64,000 bases of DNA. It comes from Marinilabiliaceae bacterium JC017 (GTDB lineage Bacteria > Bacteroidota > Bacteroidia > Bacteroidales > Marinilabiliaceae). A program made the position numbers and the translations under genes. The notes under the pieces are model-generated. The model saw only the letters and a list, made by a program, of their open reading frames with translations, made no database searches and was not told the origin of the DNA. Shown here in pieces: positions 34,670-44,138 of the stretch (its first letter is position 1; the number at the start of each line of letters is the position of its first letter). The stretch lies in the NCBI GenBank assembly GCA_004296775.1, contig RHGE01000013.1, positions 33,891 to 97,890 of the forward strand, in the 5' to 3' direction.

Positions 34670-36013
34670 ATGAACCAGGAATCTAATTTGATTGCTGCAA
34701 TTGACATTGGTACAACGAAAATTGTCACCATTGTTGGACGAAAAACAGAACAAGGAAAGCTTGAATTGTTGGGTATCGAACAGGTGCCTTCTACCGGTGT
34801 GAAACGTGGTGTAGTGTTGAATATTGAAGAAACAGTGTCGGCTATACAGGATGCGGTGATGAAGGTAGAAGAAAAGTTGAAGATAAAGCTGAGTGATGTA
34901 TATGTTGGAATTGCAGGGCAGCACATAAAAAGTTTGCGCAATAAGGGGTATCGTTTCATTGAGCAACATGCTGAAATAACTCAGTTGGATGTCGATCAGT
35001 TGTATCATGATAATTACAAAATACCCATTGAGGCCGGTGAAAAGATTATGCATGTTATTCCGCAGGATTATATTGTGGATAGTGAAACAGGTGTTAAAAA
35101 TCCGGTCGGTATGTCTGGCCGGCGATTGGAAGGAAACTTTCATATTGTATTGGGACGTATTGCTTCGGCTAAGAATATTCAAAAATGTATTAAAAGGGCT
35201 GGTCTGAATTTGAAGGATCTGATTCTGGAACCATTGGCTTCTTCTAAAAGTGTATTAACCGAAGAGGAAAAAGAGGCTGGTGTGGTATTAGTAGATATTG
35301 GTGGAGGTACCACCGATGTGGCTGTTTATTACGATGGCATTATCAGGCATACAGCTGTGATTCCTTTTGGTGGAAATGTAGTAACTGGTGATATAAAAGA
35401 TGGTTGTTCGGTGCTTTATAAGCAGGCGGAGTCATTGAAGGTGCAGTTTGGATCGGCATTAGGAGAGATAACCCGAGAGGATATGGTGGTAACAATACCA
35501 GGTATGGCCGGTTGGGAACCTAAAGAGATTTCTTTTCGGAGTTTGGCCTACATTATTCAAGCCAGGATGGAGGAGATAATTGATTACGTGAATTTACAGA
35601 TAGAGACATCCGGCTGTTATGACAAGTTGGGTGCTGGTATTGTTTTAACTGGTGGTGGTGGATTACTTAAAAACCTGGCGCAATTAATTAAGTACCGGAC
35701 AGGTCTTGATGTGCGTATTGGTTTACCTGATCAATTTTTGGATGGCTCTATACCAGAAAAGGCACATATGCCGATGTATGCTACTAGTATTGGATTGCTT
35801 TTAAGTGCGATGGAGAAACCGGAACGCTCGTTGATTGAACCGGAGTTGTTTGGAGAGGTGGAGCCAATGACTCCTAAACCTCCGCAACAAAATCCTGTGC
35901 AAAAAAAGGGAAGAAGGAAAGAAAAAAAGGAATATAAAACTGGAGATCTTTTCGGTTCTTTAAAAAAAAGTATTGCCGGTATTTTTGATGAGCGTGATAC
36001 TGAAATGGAATAA
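34670..36013 (+). CDS. ftsA: Cell division protein FtsA
   Basis: The 447-residue actin-like ATPase tethers FtsZ to the membrane. It has IAAIDIGTTKIVTIVGR (phosphate 1), VVLVDIGGGTTDVAVY (phosphate 2) and IVLTGGGGLLKNL (adenosine). The tail (from about residue 395) is basic and proline-rich and ends with a short hydrophobic-basic stretch (LFGSLKKSIAGIF) that fits a membrane-targeting helix. The frame extends upstream to a TTG at 34649, but ATG 34670 has an AAAGGAAA site at a good distance. Confidence 0.95.
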   Translation: MNQESNLIAAIDIGTTKIVTIVGRKTEQGKLELLGIEQVPSTGVKRGVVLNIEETVSAIQDAVMKVEEKLKIKLSDVYVGIAGQHIKSLRNKGYRFIEQHAEITQLDVDQLYHDNYKIPIEAGEKIMHVIPQDYIVDSETGVKNPVGMSGRRLEGNFHIVLGRIASAKNIQKCIKRAGLNLKDLILEPLASSKSVLTEEEKEAGVVLVDIGGGTTDVAVYYDGIIRHTAVIPFGGNVVTGDIKDGCSVLYKQAESLKVQFGSALGEITREDMVVTIPGMAGWEPKEISFRSLAYIIQARMEEIIDYVNLQIETSGCYDKLGAGIVLTGGGGLLKNLAQLIKYRTGLDVRIGLPDQFLDGSIPEKAHMPMYATSIGLLLSAMEKPERSLIEPELFGEVEPMTPKPPQQNPVQKKGRRKEKKEYKTGDLFGSLKKSIAGIFDERDTEME

Positions 36014-36034
36014 GGTTTATTAAGAGAATTGGAT

Positions 36035-37531
36035 ATGGTGGAAGATCTGATGAATTTTGAAATACCTAAAGACCGGTCATCAATCATTAAAGTGATTGGC
36101 GTTGGAGGTGGTGGCAGTAATGCAGTAAACTACATGTATGGTTTGGGTATTAAAGACGTTAACTTTGTAGTTTGTAATACCGATGAACAAGCCTTGGCCA
36201 GTAGCCCGGTGCCAATTAAGATACAATTGGGCGAATCATTAACTGAAGGGCGAGGCGCTGGAAACAGGCCGGAGAAAGGAAAACAATCTGCCATTGAAAA
36301 TCTTCAGGATGTAACTTCTGTTTTGGAAGATAATACCAAGATGGTGTTTATTACGGCAGGAATGGGAGGTGGAACCGGTACTGGTGCAGCTCCTATTATA
36401 GCTAAAGCTGCTAAGGAGATGGGAATCCTGACAGTGGGAATTGTTACTATTCCATTTCGTTTTGAAGGGAAGCTTCGGATTAATCAGGCTCTGGATGGGA
36501 TCTCTGAGATGGAGAAAAATGTCGACTCATTATTGATTATCAATAATGAGAAGCTTCGGGATATGTATGGTGATCTGAAATTGTCTAATGCCTTTTCCAA
36601 GGCGGATGATGTGTTGGCTACTGCTGCAAAAGGAATAGCTGAAATTATTACGGTTCATGGTTATATCAACGTGGACTTTGCTGATGTGGAAACGGTGATG
36701 AAAGATAGCGGTGTGGCCATCATGGGATCGGCTATTGCGCAAGGTGAAGAACGGGCTATTGATGCCATTCAGGCAGCTTTGGAATCACCTTTGCTAAATA
36801 ATAATGATATAATAGGAGCTAAAAATATCTTGCTTAATATTACTTCCGGCACTGAAGAGATAACGATGGATGAAGTGGGTGTGATTACGGATTATGTTCA
36901 GGAAGTTGTCGGGGATAATGCTTCCATTATATGGGGTACCGGTACGGATGAGAATATGGAGGATAAAGTGTGTGTGACTATTATTGCCACCGGCTTTGTT
37001 GCTGGTCATATTTTTGAAGCTCCTGATCAAAATAAGAAAAAAGTAACTCGCTTTTCATTGGATGAGGAAGGTGAAGTTATTTCTGTTGGGGCATCGGATA
37101 ATGAACCGATGGAGTTAGAACTGGATGCTGCTGATGAGCGACCTAAGAAAAGAGTGGTTGACTTTGATGAATTGGAAAAGCAGAAGGAAAAACGTATTGA
37201 AAAGTTTTATAAACCTGTAGTAAAACAAAAAGAGCCGGAAACAACCGCATTTGAGTCTTTTACCGGAAGTGATTATGTGGAAGGTGGCAGATCAATGAGT
37301 GCCTCTTATTATGTGCCTCAAATTAGTCAGGAAGAGATGGAGGATGACCGGTTAATTGAGCAGTTAGAAAATATACCTGCTTATAAGCGAAAAAATATTC
37401 AGATAAATAACCGTCAGATGACTCAGTCCCCTCCAAAAGAGCAGGTTAGTCGTTTTTCTTTGTCAGATGATCCTCATACTGGACCAACTATTAGTAAGGA
37501 TAATCCTTATTTACATGATAACGTTGACTAG
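36035..37531 (+). CDS. ftsZ: Cell division GTPase FtsZ
   Basis: The 498-residue tubulin homologue polymerises into the division ring. It shows VIGVGGGGSNAVNYM at the N-terminus and the signature GGGTGTGAAP. After the core (to about residue 330) comes a long acidic and basic linker, and a C-terminal peptide with NIPAYKRK, the probable FtsA-binding tail. It is longer than E. coli FtsZ (383), as is usual in Bacteroidota. A TTG six bases upstream (36029) is also possible. Confidence 0.96.
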   Translation: MVEDLMNFEIPKDRSSIIKVIGVGGGGSNAVNYMYGLGIKDVNFVVCNTDEQALASSPVPIKIQLGESLTEGRGAGNRPEKGKQSAIENLQDVTSVLEDNTKMVFITAGMGGGTGTGAAPIIAKAAKEMGILTVGIVTIPFRFEGKLRINQALDGISEMEKNVDSLLIINNEKLRDMYGDLKLSNAFSKADDVLATAAKGIAEIITVHGYINVDFADVETVMKDSGVAIMGSAIAQGEERAIDAIQAALESPLLNNNDIIGAKNILLNITSGTEEITMDEVGVITDYVQEVVGDNASIIWGTGTDENMEDKVCVTIIATGFVAGHIFEAPDQNKKKVTRFSLDEEGEVISVGASDNEPMELELDAADERPKKRVVDFDELEKQKEKRIEKFYKPVVKQKEPETTAFESFTGSDYVEGGRSMSASYYVPQISQEEMEDDRLIEQLENIPAYKRKNIQINNRQMTQSPPKEQVSRFSLSDDPHTGPTISKDNPYLHDNVD

Positions 37532-37634
37532 GGTAATCGTTAGAGCAGAGATATGAAGTAGTGAATTAAATAACTACTGGTGATAGAGCTTTTTTGTTTC
37601 TATCTGTAATTTGAATCTTATAATACTAAGAGAT

Positions 37635-38084
37635 ATGGATTTTTTAGAAAAAATTACCAACGATATCAAAGTGGCCATGAAGGCCAAGGATAAGGTTGCG
37701 TTAGAAGCTTTAAGAGGAATTAAAAAGGAGCTTATTGAATTAAAAACGTCAAAGGGAGCTTCAGGAGAAGTGGCTGATGAAGATGTACTGAAAATTCTTC
37801 AAAAAATGGTTAAGCAGCGTAAAGATTCTGCTGATATCTTTGCTTCTCAGGGAAGGGCCGAATTGGGCGAAAATGAATTAGCTGAGGCTGATATTATCGC
37901 TAAATATTTACCGGCTCAAATGACTAATGAGGAATTGGAAGCCGCGGTAAAAGCGATTATTGAAAGAACAGGTGCTACTTCCATGAAAGAAATGGGAAAA
38001 GTTATGGGAATGGCCTCAAAGGAACTTGCTGGTAAAGCTGAAGGAAAAGAGATTTCCGGCATGGTAAAAAGCTTGTTGGGATAA
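37635..38084 (+). CDS. GatB/YqeY domain-containing protein
   Basis: The 149-residue helical protein has the YqeY domain found at the C-terminus of GatB, the tRNA-dependent amidotransferase subunit. Typical parts are the EALRGIKKELIELKTSKG start and the ATSMKEMGKVMGMASKELAGKA end. Stand-alone members probably bind tRNA or act as a GatB-like accessory; the role is undetermined. The frame extends upstream to a TTG at 37611, but ATG 37635 matches the family start. A terminator follows. Confidence 0.9.
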   Translation: MDFLEKITNDIKVAMKAKDKVALEALRGIKKELIELKTSKGASGEVADEDVLKILQKMVKQRKDSADIFASQGRAELGENELAEADIIAKYLPAQMTNEELEAAVKAIIERTGATSMKEMGKVMGMASKELAGKAEGKEISGMVKSLLG

Positions 38085-38109
38085 ATACCACCTATAAGAA
38101 ATGCATAAT

Positions 38110-38138
38110 GAAAAAGTCTCCTAAACGGAGACTTTTTC
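38110..38138. terminator. Intrinsic terminator after the yqeY gene
   Basis: GAAAAAGTCTCC pairs perfectly with GGAGACTTTTTC over a 5-nt loop, flanked by an A-run and T-run. Confidence 0.85.
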
Positions 38139-38532
38139 ATATATCAGGGGCTGTTCAGGGACCTTCTTTATTCTTTTAAAAAACTCGGGTAAGGGTTATG
38201 ATTTTCTTCAACGAGAGGATCGGCTCTGAAATTTGGATATCAAATCAATCAGTAAACTCACCATCTATTCATTCTTATTTGCATGTAATGTCGATAACAA
38301 TAGCTGTAGCTGGTTGGCTTTTATTTGTTTTTGAATGCTTCATCACGAGCTATTTAAAATAGTATAATGAGTCCTTCAGGATGGTCCACCAAAAGTTGTG
38401 CGAACCATTTTAGTATCGAATTCCTGTTCGCTAGTGGTTAGGTGTGCTTTAAGTGGCTTTAGAGACATCAAAAATTATAACTTGGAACATATTTCATACA
38501 TATGCATGGCTAATAAAAGCAGCAAGTTTTAA

Positions 38533-38577
38533 TATCAATTTCATTAATACCATATTCTGGTATTAATGAAATTGATA
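38533..38577. repeat. Perfect 20-bp inverted repeat, 5-nt loop
   Basis: The left arm (38533-38552, ending TTAATACCA) is the exact complement of the right arm (38558-38577). Both are AT-rich. No U-run follows on either strand, so it is not a classical terminator; it could stabilise a transcript end or bind protein. Confidence 0.6.
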
Positions 38578-38583
38578 AGAAAT

Positions 38584-38619
38584 AAAAAAAAGCGTGGTAA
38601 TATTGCCACGCTTTTTTTA
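38584..38619 (-). terminator. Intrinsic terminator of the ppiD operon
   Basis: GCGTGG pairs with CCACGC, continuous with seven A/T pairs on the outside. On the minus strand it follows the ppiD stop and ends in a T-run. Confidence 0.85.
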
Positions 38620-38636
38620 TAAGGAATTAATATCTA

Positions 38637-40724
38637 TTAATAGAATTTGCTACGCTGATCAACGATTTCTGCATCGTTTCTGATAGCTTCAAAAGCTCGG
38701 TAGTCAACAGCGAAATTCACATTTTGTTGTAACTGCTTTTTCTCTTCGGTCAAATTAACCGGACGATCAGATACATTGGTAACTTTCACCACAAAAACAC
38801 CATTGTTACCTGCTATGGGAGCTGAAATTTTATTCAGTTCAGATGAAATAGCTAATGCAATTAATGATGGCTCAATGCCTGCTCCAGGTATTTGGTATGC
38901 TTCGAAAGCAATGTTGCTGGCATTTTGAACAGTAGTGTTCAGTTTTTGAGCTAATGAAGTCAGATTGTCACTGGCTTGTTGCTTTTTATTAATGTCAGCA
39001 ATGATGTATTCTGCTTTTTTCTCTTTAAGTAATTCTCTTTTAATTTGATTCTTAACAGAAGCAAGCGGCGTGTGTCCTTCTTCTTTAATATCCGTTAAAA
39101 TAGCTACAACAAATTCGTCGCCGAATTCATAAATATCAGACATGTCTCCTAAATTAGCTTCAAATGCCCATTTTATCAACTCTCTTGGTGAATCAAGGGA
39201 ACCTATTCTGCGGTCATTTGCTTTAAGGTTTCTGCCATAACGTTTAATCAGGTTTTCATTTGTGATAGCTTCATTGAACTTTTCTTGAGTGTTGTTCAAT
39301 GCTGCAAATTTTGTAACCTGAGAGTAAACATGCTGATATGTTTTAGAGCTGTATGTGATCTTTCTTTCAAGGGTAGCCATGTTGTATTTAGTCACTGGTT
39401 TTCCTTTATCCTGAATGTTGATGATATGAACACCAAATTGTGACTTAACTTTTACAACATCTCCTTTTTTTCCGTTGAAACAAGCATCGTTGAATGGTTT
39501 TACCATTGCGCCCTCTGCGAACCAACTCAAGTCACCACCATTGACAGCCGAACCTGGATCTTCAGAGAACTCTCGAGCTAATTTAGCAAAGTTAGCACCC
39601 TTTTTAATTAAGGTCATTAAACTATCAGCAATGGCTTCGTTTTTTTCAGGGGTATTATTTCTAATCAGGATATGACGTGCTTTTACTGAATCAGGAAGCT
39701 GCTTAATTGCAACTAAACGAGTTAGTTTATAAGTTTCATTTTCAAGATATGGACCATAAACATCACCTTTTTTAGCAGTAGAGGCGAAATCTTGCAATGT
39801 TGTACTAAGTTGATCGTATTTAAGGTTTCTATCTACATATGGTACATCAGAGTTCATTTTTACATACTGTGCAGCATCTGTTTCAGGAGCCCCAAATATC
39901 TCTTTGGCTTTTGAAACCCATTCTTCAGCCATTGCACGATCTTCATCAGATGGCTTTACCTCAAAAGAAAGGTATTCAATGTCGCGTGAAGCATCACGCT
40001 TATACCGATCAATAAAGTTGTTGTAATAAGTTTTAATTTCAGAATCACTAACAGCAACTAAGCTGTCAGAAATAGCGTTGTAACGAACAACAGCGAAATC
40101 AAAATTAACTTGCTTGTTTTTAGAGTTAGCTTCCAATTCTGCTTCCGATTTGGTTACATACATTCCCTTTTTTAGCAAGTTGGTGTATTTCGAATTTAAA
40201 CGTTCTTTAGTGATTTGTTTTTCATTGAATTGCCAAAAAAAGTTGGCCGTAGGATCTTTTTTCTTGTTGCGTAGGAAGTTAGCTAGCTGAGCTTGATCAA
40301 ACGCACCTGTTTGTGGATTAGTAAATAGTTGACGAATCATTGGATGTACGTCCTTTCCGGTTATCATTGATAACAATTCGTCAGAGGTAACGGACAGACC
40401 AAGATTTTCATATTTTTCACCAAGAAGTACCTGGTCAATCATGTCTCTCCAAGCCTGATCACGTAGTTGAAATGTCGTTTGTTCGTTTAAGGAGGAACGG
40501 CCTGACTGCAATTTTGCAAACTCTTCATATTCATCCAGAATTTGCTGATATTCTTGTATTGAAACTGAAGTTCCGTTTATTTCAGCTATCTCCATGTTAG
40601 CTCTGCGGAAGAGCGAACTGCCAGAATTAAGTAGATCTGTCAATACAAATGCAACGAGTGCAAAACCAATAAAAACAGCTACAAGTATTCCTGCTTTGTT
40701 CCTAATTCTCTCTAATGTTGCCAT
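38637..40724 (-). CDS. Membrane-anchored periplasmic peptidyl-prolyl isomerase (PpiD/SurA-like)
   Basis: The 695-residue protein has an N-terminal transmembrane anchor (about 11-31), a SurA-N-like chaperone part (about 40-230), a parvulin domain (about 345-440, with VKARHILIRNN and DLSWFAEGAMVKPF) and a long C-terminal region. PpiD proteins sit at the inner-membrane outlet of Sec and help secreted proteins fold. It is the last gene of the envelope operon and is followed by a terminator. Some Bacteroidota proteins of this family have two parvulin domains; here only one is clear. Confidence 0.92.
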   Translation of the reverse strand: MATLERIRNKAGILVAVFIGFALVAFVLTDLLNSGSSLFRRANMEIAEINGTSVSIQEYQQILDEYEEFAKLQSGRSSLNEQTTFQLRDQAWRDMIDQVLLGEKYENLGLSVTSDELLSMITGKDVHPMIRQLFTNPQTGAFDQAQLANFLRNKKKDPTANFFWQFNEKQITKERLNSKYTNLLKKGMYVTKSEAELEANSKNKQVNFDFAVVRYNAISDSLVAVSDSEIKTYYNNFIDRYKRDASRDIEYLSFEVKPSDEDRAMAEEWVSKAKEIFGAPETDAAQYVKMNSDVPYVDRNLKYDQLSTTLQDFASTAKKGDVYGPYLENETYKLTRLVAIKQLPDSVKARHILIRNNTPEKNEAIADSLMTLIKKGANFAKLAREFSEDPGSAVNGGDLSWFAEGAMVKPFNDACFNGKKGDVVKVKSQFGVHIINIQDKGKPVTKYNMATLERKITYSSKTYQHVYSQVTKFAALNNTQEKFNEAITNENLIKRYGRNLKANDRRIGSLDSPRELIKWAFEANLGDMSDIYEFGDEFVVAILTDIKEEGHTPLASVKNQIKRELLKEKKAEYIIADINKKQQASDNLTSLAQKLNTTVQNASNIAFEAYQIPGAGIEPSLIALAISSELNKISAPIAGNNGVFVVKVTNVSDRPVNLTEEKKQLQQNVNFAVDYRAFEAIRNDAEIVDQRSKFY

Positions 40725-40835
40725 TCTATGAACAATTTATTTATTGTATTTTTTTAAATCAGGTTACGAATATACAAAAAAATGCCTAACTCGGTTGATC
40801 TGCATCTGGGGTAATATAAGATTGTTAAATGCTAT

Positions 40836-42101
40836 TTATGCTATTGAAGGGATTGTGATCTTGACCAGATCGATTTTTGATTCTGTGGCAGCTATTATTT
40901 TAAGCGTAAAAGATTCAATAACCAGCTCTTCATTTGTTTTGGGAATTGATTGGTTAAAGAAGAGTATCATACCGGCCAGCGTCTCATAATTTTCCGATTC
41001 AGGAAGGCTAAGGTTGTATTTTTCGTTTAGGTAATCTATTTCCAGACGCCCGGAGAAGTGATATTCGTTGGCGCTGATTTGTTTCTCTACATGTTCCGAA
41101 ATATCATGTTCATCGTCTATTTCGCCAAATATTTCCTCCAGAATGTCTTCGAGTGTAATAATGCCAGATGTTCCACCGAACTCATCTACCACTAAGGCAA
41201 TGCTTTTATGTTCTTTTGTAAATTGTTCCAGGAGTTTGTTGGCTGTCATTGTTTCCGGTACAATGGAGATAGGGCTAATGATGTTTTTGAGACTTTTAGG
41301 GTGTTTAAATAATTCGGAAGCATGAATGTAGCCTATAATATTATCGATGGATCCTTTATAGATCATGATTTTAGAGAAGCCTGTTTCTATGAATTTTTGT
41401 TGTAATGTGCTCAGGGATTCTTCTGTATCAATTGCTTCTAACTCGGTGCGTGGAACGGTACATTCTCGGATTTTTATTTTTGAGAAATCAAGGGCGTTTT
41501 TCAAAAGCTTAACTTCTTGAAGGACATCTTCAGGTTCTTCTGCTTTTTCAGTGTGTTCGGTTAACAGGTTGTCCAGGTCTACCCGTCCAAGCATTAGGTT
41601 GTTTTGTTTTTTTGGAAGGTTAACTCCCAATATCTTTTTTAGAAAAAAGTTAGAGGTAGCGATGGTGAGTTTACTCACCGGGAAGAAAAGCGCATAAAAG
41701 ACGGATAAGGGTATTGAAAAAATATTTAAAACCAAGGTTGGGTTTATCCTGAAGAGGGTTTTTGGTAAAAACTCTGCTGTTAACAGGATGATCAGGGTTG
41801 AGAAAATCGTTTGTAAGAGCAGAACGGTTGTGTCAGATGAGATATAGGCTTTTATTTCAGGTTCAATTAATTTTCCCATTTGTAGTCCATATACCACTAA
41901 AGCAATATTATTTCCGACCAAAATGGTTGAAATAAACATGCTAGGGTTTTTTAGGAATCGATCAATAATCCTCGATAAGAAGGGGTGTTTTTTTTTATTT
42001 AGTTCTATTAATAGTTTATTGGAGGAAACAAAGGCCATTTCGCATCCTGAAAAAAAAGCGGAAAAAAGAAGGGCCAATAAGATAATGGTTATTTCGTCCA
42101 T
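40836..42101 (-). CDS. CNNM/CBS/CorC-HlyC domain membrane protein (hemolysin family)
   Basis: The 421-residue protein has an N-terminal CNNM transmembrane domain (about 1-180, FFSGCEMAFVSSNK is a characteristic stretch), a CBS pair (about 195-325, with the typical ALVVDEFGGTSGIITLEDILEEIFG) and a CorC/HlyC C-terminal domain. The family includes CorC-type magnesium exporters and, in gliding Bacteroidota, GldE; the name hemolysin is historical. Which ion it moves, if any, is unknown. It follows lptC and precedes ppiD in the operon. Confidence 0.9.
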   Translation of the reverse strand: MDEITIILLALLFSAFFSGCEMAFVSSNKLLIELNKKKHPFLSRIIDRFLKNPSMFISTILVGNNIALVVYGLQMGKLIEPEIKAYISSDTTVLLLQTIFSTLIILLTAEFLPKTLFRINPTLVLNIFSIPLSVFYALFFPVSKLTIATSNFFLKKILGVNLPKKQNNLMLGRVDLDNLLTEHTEKAEEPEDVLQEVKLLKNALDFSKIKIRECTVPRTELEAIDTEESLSTLQQKFIETGFSKIMIYKGSIDNIIGYIHASELFKHPKSLKNIISPISIVPETMTANKLLEQFTKEHKSIALVVDEFGGTSGIITLEDILEEIFGEIDDEHDISEHVEKQISANEYHFSGRLEIDYLNEKYNLSLPESENYETLAGMILFFNQSIPKTNEELVIESFTLKIIAATESKIDLVKITIPSIA

Positions 42102-42163
42102 TTAATTTAATAGAAAAATGTTTTGTGAATGAAAGATAGAAAAAGATCCTGAATTTAGGTGGT

Positions 42164-42778
42164 TCATTCTTTAATTTCAAGAGAACCACCCGGGTTTTTT
42201 ATAGTGTAATCAGAGAGGTCTTCTTTGGATTCAAATCCGGTTCCGGTAATAACTTCTGATGCAGAGGTGATCTTAACGAATTTATCAGAATAGAGATATT
42301 TCTTCTCCATATCCCAAAATAATTGTTCTGTGTTTAGCACTTGACCATCTTTGTTTATTGCTTCAACATCGTCGTTAAGTTCCCATAGCTTTTTATTTGA
42401 GTAATAGCGGCCGATTTTACATTTCACTTGGGCCTCTACCTTCGAATGCTTATCGTATATCAGAAAATGGAGTCCTTCCGGAAAGTCGATGTATGGGTCT
42501 TCCTTTTTATCGTATTGTAAGAGTAGTGGTGTTATAAAACGATACTTTACCCTGCCGGAATCGGAGATGGCCGTATCATATTCTTTCATGATTAAAGAAG
42601 GGCGTTCTTCTTCATTGTTAATGGCTTTTAAATCTTCTGGAGAGTTAGCCTGACAACCACCCATTACAAAACAGACAGCAAGCAGTAAAAAACTGCTTGC
42701 TGTAAAAAGTTTGTTAAAGCGATATTTTATTATCTGCTTCAATGCTCTATTTTTTAGATCTAACCTTAGTTGTTTCAT
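42164..42778 (-). CDS. lptC: LPS export ABC transporter periplasmic protein LptC
   Basis: The 204-residue protein has an N-terminal membrane segment with a lipobox-like VMGGC (Cys about 42) and an LptC fold: EYDTAISDSGRVKYRF and the YYSNKKLWELNDDVEAIN and TEQLFWDMEKKYLYSDKFVKI strands that pass LPS from LptB2FG to the LptA bridge. In Bacteroidota it is often a lipoprotein. Its start lies 32 bp inside the upstream TPR gene, which implies translational coupling. Confidence 0.88.
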   Translation of the reverse strand: MKQLRLDLKNRALKQIIKYRFNKLFTASSFLLLAVCFVMGGCQANSPEDLKAINNEEERPSLIMKEYDTAISDSGRVKYRFITPLLLQYDKKEDPYIDFPEGLHFLIYDKHSKVEAQVKCKIGRYYSNKKLWELNDDVEAINKDGQVLNTEQLFWDMEKKYLYSDKFVKITSASEVITGTGFESKEDLSDYTIKNPGGSLEIKE

Positions 42779-44111
42779 TTATCCAGCCACCAATAGTGTA
42801 ATTGCTGCCTTCCTGTATTTCTTTCTGGAAGAAAATCTCTTCTTTGTTAGGAAAGTGTTGTGAGTACAATCCAATTTTCTTGTTTGCAGATTCTGCGATA
42901 GAAGGATCTACTCTTTTTGCCTTTATGAATTTATCCACAGCTGCCCAATAAACAGTTTTGTGTTCAAATTCATTGCTTCCATAATTGCTGGCTCCGGCGG
43001 CATATAAGTCTCCGATTAGCATGTATGGAGTTCCCCAGTCAGGGCGAAGTTGTGCAGCTTTTAAAGCATTGCTCTTAGCTGTTACAAAATCTTTCTTGGC
43101 CATATAAACTAAGCCCATTTGATAGTGGAATGTCCCTTTTAAGGAAGGGTCTTCTTCTAACTCGATAGCTTCTTTGTAGTAAGAAATGGCTTTGTCAAGA
43201 TCTTTTAGTTTTAAGTACATCTTGGCTAATCCAAATGCTGAAGAGGAAGAAGGCTCAATCACATGCAGATACTCTGATGATTTGTAAAAAAGTTCTGCAT
43301 CACCACAGTCTCCTTTAGCTAAAAGACGGTTTACACGCTTCAGCCAATCAAGGTTCTCTTTGTTCTCATCTAATTGAGGCGCAAAGATTTTTTCAATGGT
43401 TTCGCAAGTAGCAGCACCACTTCCGGCAAAAAGTTTTTCCACATTATTCTTTACGTTTGAAAGAACTTCTTTTTTCTTTCCGGTTGATGCAGCAACTTGT
43501 TTTTCCAGGATGCTTGTTACTGTTGTATAGTTGTTCACAACAGCTTCTTCGTCAACTTCTCCTAATTTATACATCCCTACTGTTGTAGTCATGTATGTAG
43601 CAGTTACAGCAGGCTGTGATTTGTTTCCCCGGCCCTCAATGGCTTTGCCTAACAAACCATAAGCTTCTTTCATCACATCAACGTTGTGACGGTTGAACTT
43701 AAGCATGTCAATCGCTTTAAGTCCTAATACATATGACTCGGGATATTTCCTGTGATCTCCAAAGTACTTTATCCGTTGGTCATATATTTTCATCAACGTT
43801 TCGTAGTATTCTTTCTTTTTCGTAGCATCTTTTTCCACTTTGATGAGTTTTACCATCATTTTGGCTCCATCAGAGTATAGGGATACAGTGGATAGAGGAC
43901 ACTCGTTGAATACGATTTGCCAGTATGGGAGGGCGTCTTTTATATTACCTTGTTTGTAATACTCATTATACAATGATAAATTTTTTAAGCACCTAACGCT
44001 ATCCTCCCCATGTCCGAATTTGGACCCGTCTTCTACGCCTTTTTGTGCAAAGGCTGATCCTATGGATAGAATCAATCCGGCGATTAACAATCTAGTGAAT
44101 TTCATTGGCAT
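42747..44111 (-). CDS. Secreted tetratricopeptide-repeat protein in the lptC operon
   Basis: The 454-residue protein has a signal peptide (ending GSAFAQ) and several TPR helices, clearest at about 280-345 (AFGLAKMYLKLKDLDKAISYY and YQMGLVYMAKKDFVTAKSN). It overlaps lptC by 32 bp and follows the beta-barrel gene. The arrangement points to an envelope assembly role. Start could be ATG 44111 or 44105. No enzymatic domain was seen. Confidence 0.8.
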   Translation of the reverse strand: MPMKFTRLLIAGLILSIGSAFAQKGVEDGSKFGHGEDSVRCLKNLSLYNEYYKQGNIKDALPYWQIVFNECPLSTVSLYSDGAKMMVKLIKVEKDATKKKEYYETLMKIYDQRIKYFGDHRKYPESYVLGLKAIDMLKFNRHNVDVMKEAYGLLGKAIEGRGNKSQPAVTATYMTTTVGMYKLGEVDEEAVVNNYTTVTSILEKQVAASTGKKKEVLSNVKNNVEKLFAGSGAATCETIEKIFAPQLDENKENLDWLKRVNRLLAKGDCGDAELFYKSSEYLHVIEPSSSSAFGLAKMYLKLKDLDKAISYYKEAIELEEDPSLKGTFHYQMGLVYMAKKDFVTAKSNALKAAQLRPDWGTPYMLIGDLYAAGASNYGSNEFEHKTVYWAAVDKFIKAKRVDPSIAESANKKIGLYSQHFPNKEEIFFQKEIQEGSNYTIGGWINETTKVRSKK

Positions 44112-44138
44112 GGCATTTATTATTTACATTAAAAAAGT

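Larger units (their letters stand above)
38085..38636. other. Convergent intergenic region with three hairpins
   Basis: No gene seen. It holds the terminator after yqeY, a perfect 20-bp hairpin and the terminator of the ppiD operon. Confidence 0.55.

Noticed and set aside
34511..35182. 223-codon minus-strand frame across ftsQ/ftsA
   Set aside because: Fully antisense to a well-supported ftsA; shadow frame.
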